Positions 9,777-18,242 of a DNA stretch of 64,000 nucleotides are shown one piece after another. Every line of letters starts with the position of its first letter. The stretch's first letter is position 1. Origin of the DNA: Aeromicrobium senzhongii (GTDB lineage: Bacteria > Actinomycetota > Actinomycetes > Propionibacteriales > Nocardioidaceae); the NCBI RefSeq assembly GCF_014334735.1, contig NZ_CP060587.1, positions 1,426,001 to 1,490,000 of the forward strand, written 5' to 3'. The notes under the pieces were generated by a model. It was not told where the DNA came from. It saw only the letters and a list, made by a program, of their open reading frames with translations, and ran no database searches. The position numbers and the translations under genes were made by a program.

Positions 9777-10214
9777 TCAGGACTTCTGGAGGGCCTCGGC
9801 GAGCATCACGATGATGCCGCTGGGCCCGCGGACGTAGGTGAGCTTGTAGATGTCCTCGTAGGTCGCGACCCCGCGCAGCGGGTGGCACCCATGCCGCGCG
9901 GCGATCTCGAGGGCCTCGTCGATGTCGTCGACGGAGAAGGCCACGCGGTGCATGCCGATCTCGTTCGGACGGGTCGGCTCGGTCTCGATCGGGTCGGGGT
10001 GGATGTACTCGAACAGCTCGAGGCGGCCGTGGCCGTCGGGCGTCTGGAGCATCGCGATGCGCACGCGGTTCCCGTCGAGGCCGACGGCGGTCTCGGCCCA
10101 CTCGCCGCTGACGGTGTCACGACCGAGTTCCGTGAGCCCGAGGTCGGTGAAGAAGGCGATGGCGGCGTCGAGGTCGCGGACGGCGATGCCGACGTTCTCG
10201 AGCGTGATGGGCAT
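9777..10214 (-). CDS. VOC (glyoxalase/methylmalonyl-CoA epimerase-like) protein
   Basis: 145 residues forming two beta-alpha-beta-beta-beta vicinal-oxygen-chelate modules: LENVGIAVRDLDAAIAFF at the N-terminus and MHRVAFSVDDIDEALEIA in the second half. The second-module His (MHRV), the Glu of RLELFEY and a Glu in VMLAEAL match usual metal ligands, but the usual first His (in I-D-H-I-G-I-A-V) is absent here (E-N-V-G-I-A-V). It is therefore either a three-ligand variant or a binding rather than catalytic member. Methylmalonyl-CoA epimerase is the nearest pattern but not assured. TAGTGT sits 6 bases before the ATG. Confidence 0.82.
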   Translation of the reverse strand: MPITLENVGIAVRDLDAAIAFFTDLGLTELGRDTVSGEWAETAVGLDGNRVRIAMLQTPDGHGRLELFEYIHPDPIETEPTRPNEIGMHRVAFSVDDIDEALEIAARHGCHPLRGVATYEDIYKLTYVRGPSGIIVMLAEALQKS

Positions 10215-10220
10215 GCGTGA

Positions 10221-10226
10221 ACACTA
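10221..10226 (-). promoter_or_regulatory. -10 box of the VOC gene
   Basis: Minus-strand TAGTGT followed by TCACGC and ATG (10214); leaderless spacing. Confidence 0.45.
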
Positions 10227-10433
10227 GGCAAGACAGGAGTCGGAGGCCATGGCCCGAAGCGATCCCAGCGTCATCAGCATGTGGAATGAACGACGATCTT
10301 CAGTGCCGGAGGGAAACCGGTCCAGGTGCGGGAGCAGGCGGGTCCAGTTACTGGGGCCGAGTCACTCACGGTGTGTCTGGTTGCGGCGCGTATGCCAAAG
10401 CTGCCGACGATTCGGCCGGCGTGCCACTCGGGC

Positions 10434-12155
10434 CTACCCGTCGAGTCCGTCCGAAGCTGCAATCGATCGGTCGGGGGCCTCATCGCGAACTGCGAACTGG
10501 AGGCGCTCGGACTCGGGAAGCATCATTGACTGCGCCAATATCGCTGCGAACGCCTCGAGGTCGGGCGTTCCGATCTGAGGCGAGAAGAACCACTCGTGAT
10601 TCTTCACGCGCGTAATGAGATCGATCCTGCTTTCCTGAGACTCACCCTCACCCGCGATGGCTCGTACGTAGCGAACCTCGTCGAGCCTGGTGTCGTCTTG
10701 GAAGACAGCTTCCTTGAAAAACTCGGTCGTGCCACCAGTCAGGATTCGACGGTCGGTGACGGCGACCATGACCCGGTTCGGGTCCTTGTCGAGAGTCGAG
10801 CCGATCTTCTCCTTCGCCGCGCTCACGACAGCACCAACCCTGCCATGGGCAGGGTTCTCAGCAGCCAAACCGATGGCGCGTAGTTGTTCGTCGGGTTCCA
10901 GCAACCAGCGCAAGAGCTCCCAGTACGGTTCAAGGACCACGTCCGGTGGAGCACACACCACTTCAGGTCTCTCGAGAGGTGCCGAAGGCGCGAGAAACGT
11001 GTCCCCCAGTGGGGCGATGGCTTCGAGGACGCTCGACGCAAGCTTTCGAGTGGTGTCGATGTCTTTTCGCTTCGAAGACAACTTGAGCGAGCTGGGTCCC
11101 GGCATCGCGACGATGATCCGTAACTCTCGCGTGAGCGAACCCAACAGGGTCGCAATGTCGTCGAGGTCGGAGGTGAGCTCGCGCTGAGTGTTCTCGACGA
11201 TGGACTCGAAGTGCTTTGCTTCGGCGGGGTCTGTTGCGCCCGCCTCTCGCGCGACGGCACCCGCGAGCGCTTGGAATCCGGTCCACGCCTTCACTGCAGC
11301 CAAGAGGGCGAAGGCGTCGAACGCGATCGTTTGCGCATTCGACTGCAGGAACTCCCGCCGCTGGCGAACGTTCAGTTCGGTGATCTTCCGAAGATGGTCC
11401 TCGATACTTGAACGGTACTTGTTGCGTTCCGTACCTATGTCAGTCTTCTTGCTCGCGATCGTGTCCCACAGTGACGCAGGCACTGAACCTGCGATCTGAG
11501 CAGCTTCGAGCGCCTGGTCGACGGACTCGATGAGACTCATCAGCCGCGCTCGTTCGTCTCGGCGGTTGCTCTCGATCACGCTTTGCGTCAGATCGATGTT
11601 CCTCCGGACTAGTGCGCTGACCTCGTTCAGTTGAGTCTGTAGCGCAACCATCGCGAGGGCGGGACCGAGCGCGACGGCCGTCTGGGCAACGCTTACACCT
11701 GCCGCGGGAGTAAATCGTGCTTGGGCGAGCGTTTTTGTCGAACCTTTCGGGAGCAGGATGGTTCCGAGGTTCTTGCCGTCCTTGACCGCGAGCCGCCCGC
11801 CTGCATTCAGCAGGGCTCGGCTCTCCTCCGAGAGTCGGTAAAGCCCCTGCATGCTTGCGGCGCCCTGAGCGAGGTTTCCACCCACCGTGGCGGCGGTACC
11901 TGCGGCCGCAACGACGCTGGCGATGTGCGTGTGATCGCGCGTTGAGAGCAGCCCCGTGTTCAGTCGTTCGAGGGAGTTTTCCAGCTCCTCGGGGAGCTCA
12001 CCGAAAACGGCAACGACGTTAGGGAGCACCTCGACGAGTTCCGGTGCCGTCTCGTTCGCCCGCGATTCGTCTTCGTTGGGAAGCCCCGGTCTACCGGGGC
12101 CGGACTCCTGGCCATCGATAGGCTCATCGGTGCCGTCCGAGACGTTCTCGGGCAT
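10434..12155 (-). CDS. Large protein with C-terminal PH-like domain, unknown function
   Basis: 573 residues from ATG 12155, chosen because AGGAG lies 6 bases upstream; the open frame extends 27 codons further without such a site. The N-terminus (about 1-45) is acidic and low-complexity. Residues about 75-185 are Ala/Gly-rich with weakly hydrophobic helices (SVVAAAGTAATVGG; SVAQTAVALGPALAMVAL), then come long charged helices (about 190-400). The last 110 residues contain RVMVAVTDRRILTGG and later NHEWFFSP, the strand pattern of bacterial PH domains that bind membranes or proteins. Codon use is visibly less GC-biased than in neighbours, which suggests transfer. Function unknown. Confidence 0.7.
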   Translation of the reverse strand: MPENVSDGTDEPIDGQESGPGRPGLPNEDESRANETAPELVEVLPNVVAVFGELPEELENSLERLNTGLLSTRDHTHIASVVAAAGTAATVGGNLAQGAASMQGLYRLSEESRALLNAGGRLAVKDGKNLGTILLPKGSTKTLAQARFTPAAGVSVAQTAVALGPALAMVALQTQLNEVSALVRRNIDLTQSVIESNRRDERARLMSLIESVDQALEAAQIAGSVPASLWDTIASKKTDIGTERNKYRSSIEDHLRKITELNVRQRREFLQSNAQTIAFDAFALLAAVKAWTGFQALAGAVAREAGATDPAEAKHFESIVENTQRELTSDLDDIATLLGSLTRELRIIVAMPGPSSLKLSSKRKDIDTTRKLASSVLEAIAPLGDTFLAPSAPLERPEVVCAPPDVVLEPYWELLRWLLEPDEQLRAIGLAAENPAHGRVGAVVSAAKEKIGSTLDKDPNRVMVAVTDRRILTGGTTEFFKEAVFQDDTRLDEVRYVRAIAGEGESQESRIDLITRVKNHEWFFSPQIGTPDLEAFAAILAQSMMLPESERLQFAVRDEAPDRSIAASDGLDG

Positions 12156-12277
12156 TTTGTCTCCTGGCGAGTCGGGTGGTGCGGCGGTGCCCGGACGGTC
12201 CGTCACCCTGCAGGGAGTGTAGATCTCCGCGGCCACCCGTTTGAGGCAAACGACGAACGACTAACGACCGCAACGTC

Positions 12278-13039
12278 TCACGGCTCGTGGTTGGCCAAGC
12301 GTTCGCTGGGCTCGCACGTGACGTGAATCCAGCCCTCCCTCCGCGCTGCAGCGGCGTCTTCGCCAGGCGGGGGGATGGTCAGGTCGAGATCGCGTGCTCG
12401 TGCGACGAGCGCACACACTACGGCGTCGCACACGTCGTCGCTCTTGAAGAACCTTGAGACCAAATCCTGGTCTGCGGTCAGGAACGGAAAGTTCGACTGC
12501 AAGGCGGGCCACGCAAGCTTCGACTTGCCGAACTCCCAAGCCGAGAGCGCTGCTGCGGGATAGGTCTCGCACACCGTTCCGTCCGACCCGGACCGATCGA
12601 CAGCGACACCGAGACGAAGCAGTTCTGCCTCAACCAGCACCCACATGGCAGCGGTCGCCCCGAGCATCTGGAACGACGCGGGGAGCGGACGAGTTCTGAT
12701 CGCAGGATGTTCCGTGAGGAACCGGTCGGTGCGTCGTTGGGCGACCTGCTTGGTGCGCCAGACGCTCCAGTCACCCGGGCGAGGCAAGTCATCATCGGGC
12801 AGAGGCTGGTCGTGCCGTTTCGCCATCAGAGCGACGAACAGATCCGGCCATCCGAATGGGACGTCGACGGCCCAGGTGCTTTCCCGGTGCTCAGCGATCA
12901 GTGGTGCGATGGCGATGGCTTCGAGTGGGTGACGCACGTCGACAACCCGAGCCTCACCTGGAACTGACCAGTCGATGGCGACGGCCGCGGTCTTCTTCTT
13001 GTTGGTCGAGACGTCGAGGCCCCAGGTCACGTGGTTCAC
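12278..13039 (-). CDS. DUF429 family protein (RNase H-like fold)
   Basis: 253 residues from GTG 13039, which has GAGGA 7 bases upstream; the frame extends further but without a good site. TWGLDVSTNKKKTAAVAIDW opens the protein like the first strand of an RNase H/actin-like fold with a conserved Asp, and STWAVDVPFGWP provides the second acidic strand, as in DUF429 proteins. A basic middle part (WRTKQVAQRRTDRFL) and DDVCDAVVCALVARARD follow; the D-A-x-x-x-A helix is characteristic. Biochemical role of the family is unknown. It is the upstream neighbour of the PH-like gene on the same strand, 122 bases away, and shares its lower codon bias. Confidence 0.78.
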   Translation of the reverse strand: MNHVTWGLDVSTNKKKTAAVAIDWSVPGEARVVDVRHPLEAIAIAPLIAEHRESTWAVDVPFGWPDLFVALMAKRHDQPLPDDDLPRPGDWSVWRTKQVAQRRTDRFLTEHPAIRTRPLPASFQMLGATAAMWVLVEAELLRLGVAVDRSGSDGTVCETYPAAALSAWEFGKSKLAWPALQSNFPFLTADQDLVSRFFKSDDVCDAVVCALVARARDLDLTIPPPGEDAAAARREGWIHVTCEPSERLANHEP

Positions 13040-13270
13040 CGGGACATCCTCGCGTGGATCTCGGTCCGAGAGCCGTGGTTCGGACGAATGAGTTCGTCTG
13101 GGTTGCGTCCTTGCAGAGGACCAGAGCATGGAAACCTGAGCGGTGCGTCGCGTGTCGTGGCAGACCGTGTCAAGCATGGGAGGCGTGGGGTCCGGAGGGA
13201 CGTGACGATGATGTCGTTCACCCCTTCGCCCTCACATGCCGAGGGCGAGAAGTCCACGGTGGTCGACTGG

Positions 13271-13568
13271 AGTCGAGAGTTGCGGCGTCCACGGACGTCT
13301 GCCGGAGGCCCTGCACATCGCGCGCCAAGCATTGGCGGACGGTGATGCCGCCGAAGCCGCGAGCCGTGACGCGTTTTCGTTCTGTCACGGGTTCTGCACC
13401 GCGCTGACGCAGCACCACGAAGGTGAGGACCGCCTGCGTCGACAGTCACCTCGAGGGTTTCGCCGCCGTCATGCAGTCGCACCTCCGCTACCAGAGCGAC
13501 AACTGCTGGTGGTGCTCGAAACCCTCGAGTTGGATGCGCAGGTCGACGCAGTCTTCGGTCCGCTGTGA
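13271..13568 (+). pseudogene. Decayed hemerythrin (HHE) domain gene
   Basis: Two frames together spell parts of a hemerythrin-like protein. From 13281 one frame reads GVHGRLPEALHIARQALADG and later FCHGFCTALTQHHEGED, including the diagnostic HHEGED iron-ligand motif. Right after it the sequence jumps to another frame that reads HLEGFAAVMQSHLRY (near 13447-13491), and then back to the first frame for ERQLLVVLETLELDAQVDAV and FGPL with a stop at 13568. The region normally lying between HHEGED and the second histidine pair (about 50 residues) is missing, so the gene has an internal deletion plus frameshifts and no credible start. Intact relatives are oxygen- or NO-responsive di-iron proteins. 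Confidence 0.7.
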
Positions 13569-13586
13569 TGGAAAGGTGGGGGAGTG

Positions 13587-14003
13587 ATGGACGAGTACAC
13601 GCTGATCGAGTCGGCCCCCGACGTGACGGACTACCTCCACCTGCGGCGCGCGTCGGGGCTCACGCCCAAGTCGCTCGAGCAGGCCCGACCGGCGGTCGCG
13701 GGAGGGTGGGCCGCCTGCCATGTCCGGCACTCCAGTGGCCGGACGGTGGCGATGGGGCGCGTCATCGGCGACGGTGGCTGGTACTTCCACATCGTCGACA
13801 TGGCCGTGCTGCCGGACCACCAGCGGCGAGGGCTCGGTGATCGTGTCCTCTCGCATCTGCTGGACGTGATCCGCCGGGACGCCCCTCCGGGTGCCTACGT
13901 CTCTCTGATGGCCGATCCGCCGGGGCGACGACTCTACGAGCGTCACGGCTTCGTCGAGAGTGCGCCGCACTCGGTCGGGATGGTGCTGGCCCCGGGGACC
14001 TGA
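13587..14003 (+). CDS. GNAT family N-acetyltransferase
   Basis: About 138 residues. The acetyl-CoA-binding motif A is clear: HIVDMAVLPDHQRRGLGDRVLSHLL contains the Q/R-x-x-G-x-G/A loop, and RRLYERHGFVES is the usual C-terminal motif B with the Tyr preceding the last strand. ATG 13587 follows a GTG at 13584; GGTGGGGG upstream gives ribosome binding. Substrate unknown; the N-terminal DYLHLRRASGLTPKSLEQA resembles small-molecule acetyltransferases annotated as aminoglycoside-type or YhbS-like, but no resistance role can be claimed. It begins 19 bases after the hemerythrin remnant. Confidence 0.9.
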   Translation: MDEYTLIESAPDVTDYLHLRRASGLTPKSLEQARPAVAGGWAACHVRHSSGRTVAMGRVIGDGGWYFHIVDMAVLPDHQRRGLGDRVLSHLLDVIRRDAPPGAYVSLMADPPGRRLYERHGFVESAPHSVGMVLAPGT

Positions 14004-14014
14004 CCCTCGTCTCG

Positions 14015-14416
14015 TCAGGTGGCGATCAACGGCGGATGAGCCGCGTCCACCGGGACGATGTCCCGACCCAGGGGCCACAGCGAGACGGGGATCAGCTTGA
14101 AGTTCGCCAGGCCCAGCGGGATGCCGATGATCGTGATGCAGAGCAGAGCCCCGGTCACGGCGTGCCCGATCGCGAGCCACAAGCCCGAGAAGATGAACCA
14201 GATGACGTTGCCGACCCCAGAGCCGACGCCGGCGGTGGGCTTGGTGACGACCGTGCGCCCGAACGGCCAGAGGGCGAACAGGCCGATCCTGAACGACGCG
14301 ATGCCGAACGGGATGCCGATGATCGTGATGCACCAGAGTGCTCCGGCGACCATGTAGCCGAGGAACATCCAAAAGCCCGAGACGACGAGCCACAAGATGT
14401 TGAGCAGTAGTCGCAT
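14015..14416 (-). CDS. YccF domain-containing membrane protein
   Basis: 133 residues made of two similar halves, each ending in CITIIGIP-F/L-G (FGIASFRI in the first, LGLANFKL in the second), which is the hallmark of the YccF/DUF307 family. Four hydrophobic segments predict an inner-membrane protein with a duplicated two-helix unit. The molecular role is unknown in the family. A G-rich ribosome binding site (GTGGGGG) precedes ATG 14416. It lies downstream of the siderophore importer operon but is separated from it by about 50 bases. Confidence 0.92.
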   Translation of the reverse strand: MRLLLNILWLVVSGFWMFLGYMVAGALWCITIIGIPFGIASFRIGLFALWPFGRTVVTKPTAGVGSGVGNVIWFIFSGLWLAIGHAVTGALLCITIIGIPLGLANFKLIPVSLWPLGRDIVPVDAAHPPLIAT

Positions 14417-14466
14417 GGTTCCCCCACGTGAGTTCGGACTCTCAGAATCTCACGCATGAGGTCGAT

Positions 14467-15279
14467 TCAACCGTAATAGGTGGCGATCAGCTGGCCGTCG
14501 AGCTCGTGCACGCGGACCGGCAGGCCGTAGATCTCCTCCAGCAGTTCGGGGCGCATGATGTCGGCGGGAGACCCGCAAGCAGCGACGGTGCCGTCGCGCA
14601 TCGCGACGATCGTGTCGGCGTAGCAGGACGCCACGTTGATGTCGTGCACGACGACCACGACGGTCCGGCCCAGTTCGCGCGCGGCGTCGCGCAGGCGCCC
14701 CATCATCGAGACGGCATGGCGCAGGTCGAGGTTGTTGAGCGGCTCGTCGAGCAGGACGACGTCGGTGTCCTGGCACAGCACCATCGCCACGAACGCCCGC
14801 TGACGCTGACCGCCCGAGAGCTGGTCGAGGAAGCGGTCGGCGAGGTGGTCGAGATCCAGGTAGTGCAGTGCCTTCTCGACGTGCTCGAGATCGTCGGCCG
14901 TGGGCCGTCCCTTGGAGTGCGGGTAGCGGCCGAAGGTGACCAGGTCGCGCACGGTGAGCCGGATGTCGAGGTGGTTCTCCTGGCGCAGCACCGCCATGCG
15001 CTTCGCCAGCTCGTCGCTGCGGGTGGTGGCCACGTCGAGGCCGGTGACGGTGACGCGGCCTCCGTCGGCGGTCAGCAGCCGGCCCACGATCGAGAGCAGG
15101 GTCGACTTCCCGGCGCCGTTCGGTCCGATCAGCGCGGTGACCCCGCCGAGCGGCAGGTCCAGGTGCACGTCGTCGACCACGACCGTGCGGCCGTACCGCT
15201 TGGTGACCCCCTCGGCGCGGATGGCGGGGTGGTCGGTGTCGACGCAGGCACGAGTGTCGGCGGCGGGCGTGAGGGTCAT
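14467..15279 (-). CDS. Iron-siderophore ABC transporter, ATP-binding protein
   Basis: Cytoplasmic ATPase that powers siderophore import. The 270-residue protein has Walker A GPNGAGKST, signature LSGGQRQRAF, Walker B VVLLDEPLNNLDL and the H-loop VVVVHDINVAS, all canonical. The NNLDL variant and RLTVRDLVTFGRYPHSKGRP are typical of the petrobactin/catecholate group (YclP, FatE, CeuD). ATG 15279 overlaps the stop of the upstream permease by 4 bases, so it is translationally coupled and is the last gene of the four-gene operon. Confidence 0.93.
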   Translation of the reverse strand: MTLTPAADTRACVDTDHPAIRAEGVTKRYGRTVVVDDVHLDLPLGGVTALIGPNGAGKSTLLSIVGRLLTADGGRVTVTGLDVATTRSDELAKRMAVLRQENHLDIRLTVRDLVTFGRYPHSKGRPTADDLEHVEKALHYLDLDHLADRFLDQLSGGQRQRAFVAMVLCQDTDVVLLDEPLNNLDLRHAVSMMGRLRDAARELGRTVVVVVHDINVASCYADTIVAMRDGTVAACGSPADIMRPELLEEIYGLPVRVHELDGQLIATYYG

Positions 15280-16268
15280 GCGAGGTTCCTCCTGGCGCGA
15301 CGGATCAACAGGGCGATGAAGGTGAGGCCGCCGACGAGCTCGATGACGACGGACAAGGTGGTGGTCACCTCGAGCAGGCGCTCGAGCACGAACTGCCCGC
15401 CCACGAGGCAGATCACGGCGGACAGGCCGGCCATCGGCAGGACGACGGCGTGCCGATGGGTGCCGGCCAGCTGGTAGGCGAGGTGGGCGACGAGCAGGCC
15501 GAAGAAGGTGATCGGGCCGACCAGCGCCGTCGAGCCCGAGACGAGGACGGCGACGAGCGCCAGCACCCGCGTGGTCTCGCGGCGGTGGTCGACGCCGAGG
15601 CTGGTGGCCGGTCCTGCTCCCAGAGCGAGCACGTCGTAGACCCGCAGCCGGCGGACCACAAGAACGGTGGCGACGGCGACGACCGCGGCGGTGACCCACA
15701 CCAGGTCCTCGTCGACGGTGGTGAACGAGGCGAACATCAGGTTCTGCAGCACCTGGAACTCGCTGGGATCGATCAGTCGCTGGAGGAAGGCCGCGATGCT
15801 GCGGAACAACGTCGCGAAGACCATGCCGACCAGGATCAGCACGTGCAGCTCGTAGCGTCCGGACGAGAACAGCCAGCGGAACAGGGTCAGCGCGAAGCCC
15901 AGCATCAGCAGCGTCTCGAGGACGAACTGCAGGCGCGTGTCCGTGGCGTTGAGCAGCGAGGCGGAGAACGCGAAGACGACGACCGTCTGGACCAGGACGT
16001 AGAGCGCGTCGAACCCCATCAGTGCCGGGGTGAGGATGCGGTTGCCCGTGACCGTCTGGAACAGCACGGTCGACAGGGCGATCGCCCAGCCGACCAGGAC
16101 CAGCGCGACGAGGCGCCGCACCCGCAGCGGCACGACGAAGTCGGCGTAGCCGTGAGTGTCGGCGAACAGGAAGCCCGCGATCACGGTGAGGGCGATGGCC
16201 CCGGCGATCGCGACCCGGGTCCACGGGTTCAGTCCCGGGGAGACCCGGGTGGCTGTCTCAGTCGGCAC
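15276..16268 (-). CDS. Iron-siderophore ABC transporter permease (second)
   Basis: FecCD-family inner-membrane permease, 330 residues with about nine to ten hydrophobic helices, for example WTRVAIAGAIALTVIAGFLF and LVALVLVGWAIALSTVLFQ. The GSTALVGPITFFGLLVAHLAY stretch near residue 260 is the conserved cytoplasmic coupling region of BtuC/FecD permeases. GTG 16268 has GAGGAG 8 bases upstream; GTG 16277 is an alternative. Its start overlaps the end of the first permease gene and its end overlaps the ATPase gene, so the three are coupled. It likely pairs with the first permease as a heterodimer. Confidence 0.92.
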   Translation of the reverse strand: MPTETATRVSPGLNPWTRVAIAGAIALTVIAGFLFADTHGYADFVVPLRVRRLVALVLVGWAIALSTVLFQTVTGNRILTPALMGFDALYVLVQTVVVFAFSASLLNATDTRLQFVLETLLMLGFALTLFRWLFSSGRYELHVLILVGMVFATLFRSIAAFLQRLIDPSEFQVLQNLMFASFTTVDEDLVWVTAAVVAVATVLVVRRLRVYDVLALGAGPATSLGVDHRRETTRVLALVAVLVSGSTALVGPITFFGLLVAHLAYQLAGTHRHAVVLPMAGLSAVICLVGGQFVLERLLEVTTTLSVVIELVGGLTFIALLIRRARRNLA

Positions 16269-17217
16269 GGGGAGCACTCCTCAACAGCAGGAACAGGAAG
16301 AAGCCCGCGCCCAGCACGCCCATGACGGTGCCGACGGGGATCTCGTAGGGATAACGCACGACCCGCCCGACGATGTCGCAGGCCAGGACCAGGCCCGAGC
16401 CGAGGACGGCCACCCAGGGCAGTCCGCGCCGGGCATTGTCGCCGACCAGCGTGCTGACGATGTTCGGGACGACGAGGCCAAGGAACGGGATGACCCCGAC
16501 GGTCACCACCACGACGGCGCTGACGACCGAGACGATGGTCAGGCCGACCGCGACGACCGTGCGGTGGTCGAGGCCGGCGTTGGTCGAGAAGGTGTCTCCC
16601 ATGCCGGCGACGGTGAAACGGTCGGCCGCCAGGAACGCGATCACGACCAGGCCGGCCACCAGCCAGAGCAACTCGTAGCGGCCCCTCAAGACGCCGGAGA
16701 AATCGCCGGTCATCCAGCTGTTGAGGGTCTGGAGCAGGTCGTGGTGGAAGGCCAGGAAGGTCGTCATCGCGGCGATCACGCCACCGAGCATCAGCCCGAT
16801 CAACGGCACGAGGATCGTCTCGCGCACGGGCATCATCCGCACGACGCGCAGGAACAACCAGGTGCCGGCCAGGGCGAAGAGCGCGGCGGTGATCATCTTC
16901 ACCATCAGTGGCGCGCCGGGAGCGAGGAGGGTGATGGCGATCAGTCCCAGGCCGGCGGCCTCGGTGGTGCCGACGGTGGAGGGCTCGACGAAGCGGTTGC
17001 GCACCAGCAACTGCATCAGCAGGCCGCAGACGGCCAGGGCCGCGCCGGCGAGTACGAGCGCCACGGTGCGGGGGATCCGCGAGACCCAGAGGATCTCCCA
17101 CGAGATCTCGGCGACGCCCACCATCGTGCTGATCACGGCCAGGACGACCAGCCCGACGACCCCGCCGGCCAGTGCGGCCGGCGGGGTGGTGCGGGTGGTG
17201 TGACGGGTGACCGTCAT
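16258..17217 (-). CDS. Iron-siderophore ABC transporter permease (first)
   Basis: 319-residue FecCD-family permease with about nine hydrophobic helices. It contains the classic N-terminal IPRTVALVLAGAALAVCGLL segment (about 49-68) and the GVIPFLGLVVPNIVSTLVGDN coupling loop near residue 240. It begins two bases downstream of the binding-protein stop and overlaps the next permease by 11 bases. Together they form the membrane channel of a YclNO/FatDC-type importer. The order binding protein, permease, permease, ATPase is the standard arrangement. Confidence 0.93.
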   Translation of the reverse strand: MTVTRHTTRTTPPAALAGGVVGLVVLAVISTMVGVAEISWEILWVSRIPRTVALVLAGAALAVCGLLMQLLVRNRFVEPSTVGTTEAAGLGLIAITLLAPGAPLMVKMITAALFALAGTWLFLRVVRMMPVRETILVPLIGLMLGGVIAAMTTFLAFHHDLLQTLNSWMTGDFSGVLRGRYELLWLVAGLVVIAFLAADRFTVAGMGDTFSTNAGLDHRTVVAVGLTIVSVVSAVVVVTVGVIPFLGLVVPNIVSTLVGDNARRGLPWVAVLGSGLVLACDIVGRVVRYPYEIPVGTVMGVLGAGFFLFLLLRSAPRAD

Positions 17218-17219
17218 GG

Positions 17220-18182
17220 TCAGGCCAGGCTCTTCTCGACGTCGTCGATCAGGGTGCCGAGGCTGGTCAGGCCACCGATGACGATGTACCAGGCCTCCGC
17301 GTCGACGTAGGTGACCTTCTCGTTCTTCCAGGCGTTGGTCTTCTTCACGAGGGCGTTGTCGAGGATCTCCTCGGCCGACTTGCCGTCCTCGCCGATGGCC
17401 GAGTCGCGGTCGACGACGTAGAGCAGGTCGGGGTTGACCTTGCGGATGAACTCGAAGGAGACGGCCTCGCCGTGGCGGGACTCGCTGTCACCCAGCTCGC
17501 CGGTGGCGGCGGGGACGCCGAAGACGTCGTGCACGAATCCGAAGCGCGAGTTGATGGAGTAGGCGGTGACCTCGCCGCCGCTCGTCAGCAGGACGAGGCC
17601 CTTGCCGGCGCTGCTCGCCTGCTTCTTGACCGCGGCGATCCGCTCGTCGTAGCCGGCGAGGATCTCCTCGGCCTGCTTCTCCTTCTCGAAGATGCTGGCC
17701 AAGGTGAGGATGTTCTTGCGCGAGCTGTCGAGGTAGGCGTTCTGGTCGACCGACATGTCCAGCACGGGGACGCCCTCGAAGGTGTCCTCGAGGGTGTCGT
17801 GCATGGAGGCCGAGCGGCCGCCGACGATGATCAGGTCGGGCTTGGCGCGGGGGATGGCCTCGAGGTTCGGCTCGAAGAGGTCGCCGACCGCGACGTAGTC
17901 GTCGCCGTCGTACTTCTTCAGGTAGGAGGGGGTCGCGCCGCCCTTGGCGACGCCCGTGACCGCGTCGACACCGAGCGTGTCGAGCGTGTCGAGAACGCCC
18001 ATGTCGAAGACCACGACGCTCTTGGGGTTGAGCGGGACCTCTTCATCGCCGAGGGCATCGGTCACGGTGATCGTCTCGGTGTCACCACCGGACGCGGACT
18101 CGTTCTCGTTGCCGCACGCGCTGAGCGCGAGGCCGAGGAGGGGAAGAGTGAGAACTGCCGCGAAGCGACGGCGCAGGGACAT
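17220..18182 (-). CDS. Siderophore-binding lipoprotein of the ABC importer
   Basis: 320-residue extracellular solute-binding protein. A lipoprotein signal (MSLRRRFAAVLTLPLLGLAL then SACG) predicts acylation at Cys23 or so. The mature part has the TroA/FepB-like bilobed pattern, with PKSVVVFDMGVLDTLDTLGV, AIPRAKPDLIIVGGR and the long linking helix containing ASIFEKEKQAEEI, closest to YclQ/FatB binding proteins of petrobactin-type siderophores. AAAGGA lies 7 bases before ATG 18182. A nearly ideal iron box just upstream implies repression by IdeR/DtxR when iron is plentiful. First gene of the operon. Confidence 0.93.
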   Translation of the reverse strand: MSLRRRFAAVLTLPLLGLALSACGNENESASGGDTETITVTDALGDEEVPLNPKSVVVFDMGVLDTLDTLGVDAVTGVAKGGATPSYLKKYDGDDYVAVGDLFEPNLEAIPRAKPDLIIVGGRSASMHDTLEDTFEGVPVLDMSVDQNAYLDSSRKNILTLASIFEKEKQAEEILAGYDERIAAVKKQASSAGKGLVLLTSGGEVTAYSINSRFGFVHDVFGVPAATGELGDSESRHGEAVSFEFIRKVNPDLLYVVDRDSAIGEDGKSAEEILDNALVKKTNAWKNEKVTYVDAEAWYIVIGGLTSLGTLIDDVEKSLA

Positions 18183-18202
18183 GAGTAGTCCTTTCGAACT
18201 AG

Positions 18203-18229
18203 TTGGTTAGGTAAGGCGACACTAACCAA
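18203..18229. promoter_or_regulatory. IdeR/DtxR-type iron box upstream of the siderophore operon
   Basis: The 19 bases at 18207-18225, TTAGGTAAGGCGACACTAA, match the DtxR/IdeR consensus TTAGGTTAGGCTAACCTAA at 15 of 19 positions. It sits inside a perfect 8-bp inverted repeat (TTGGTTAG at 18203 and CTAACCAA ending at 18229), centred 34 bases upstream of the first codon of the binding protein. Its position predicts iron-dependent repression. Confidence 0.8.
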
Positions 18230-18242
18230 TAGCTCTCCCGAG

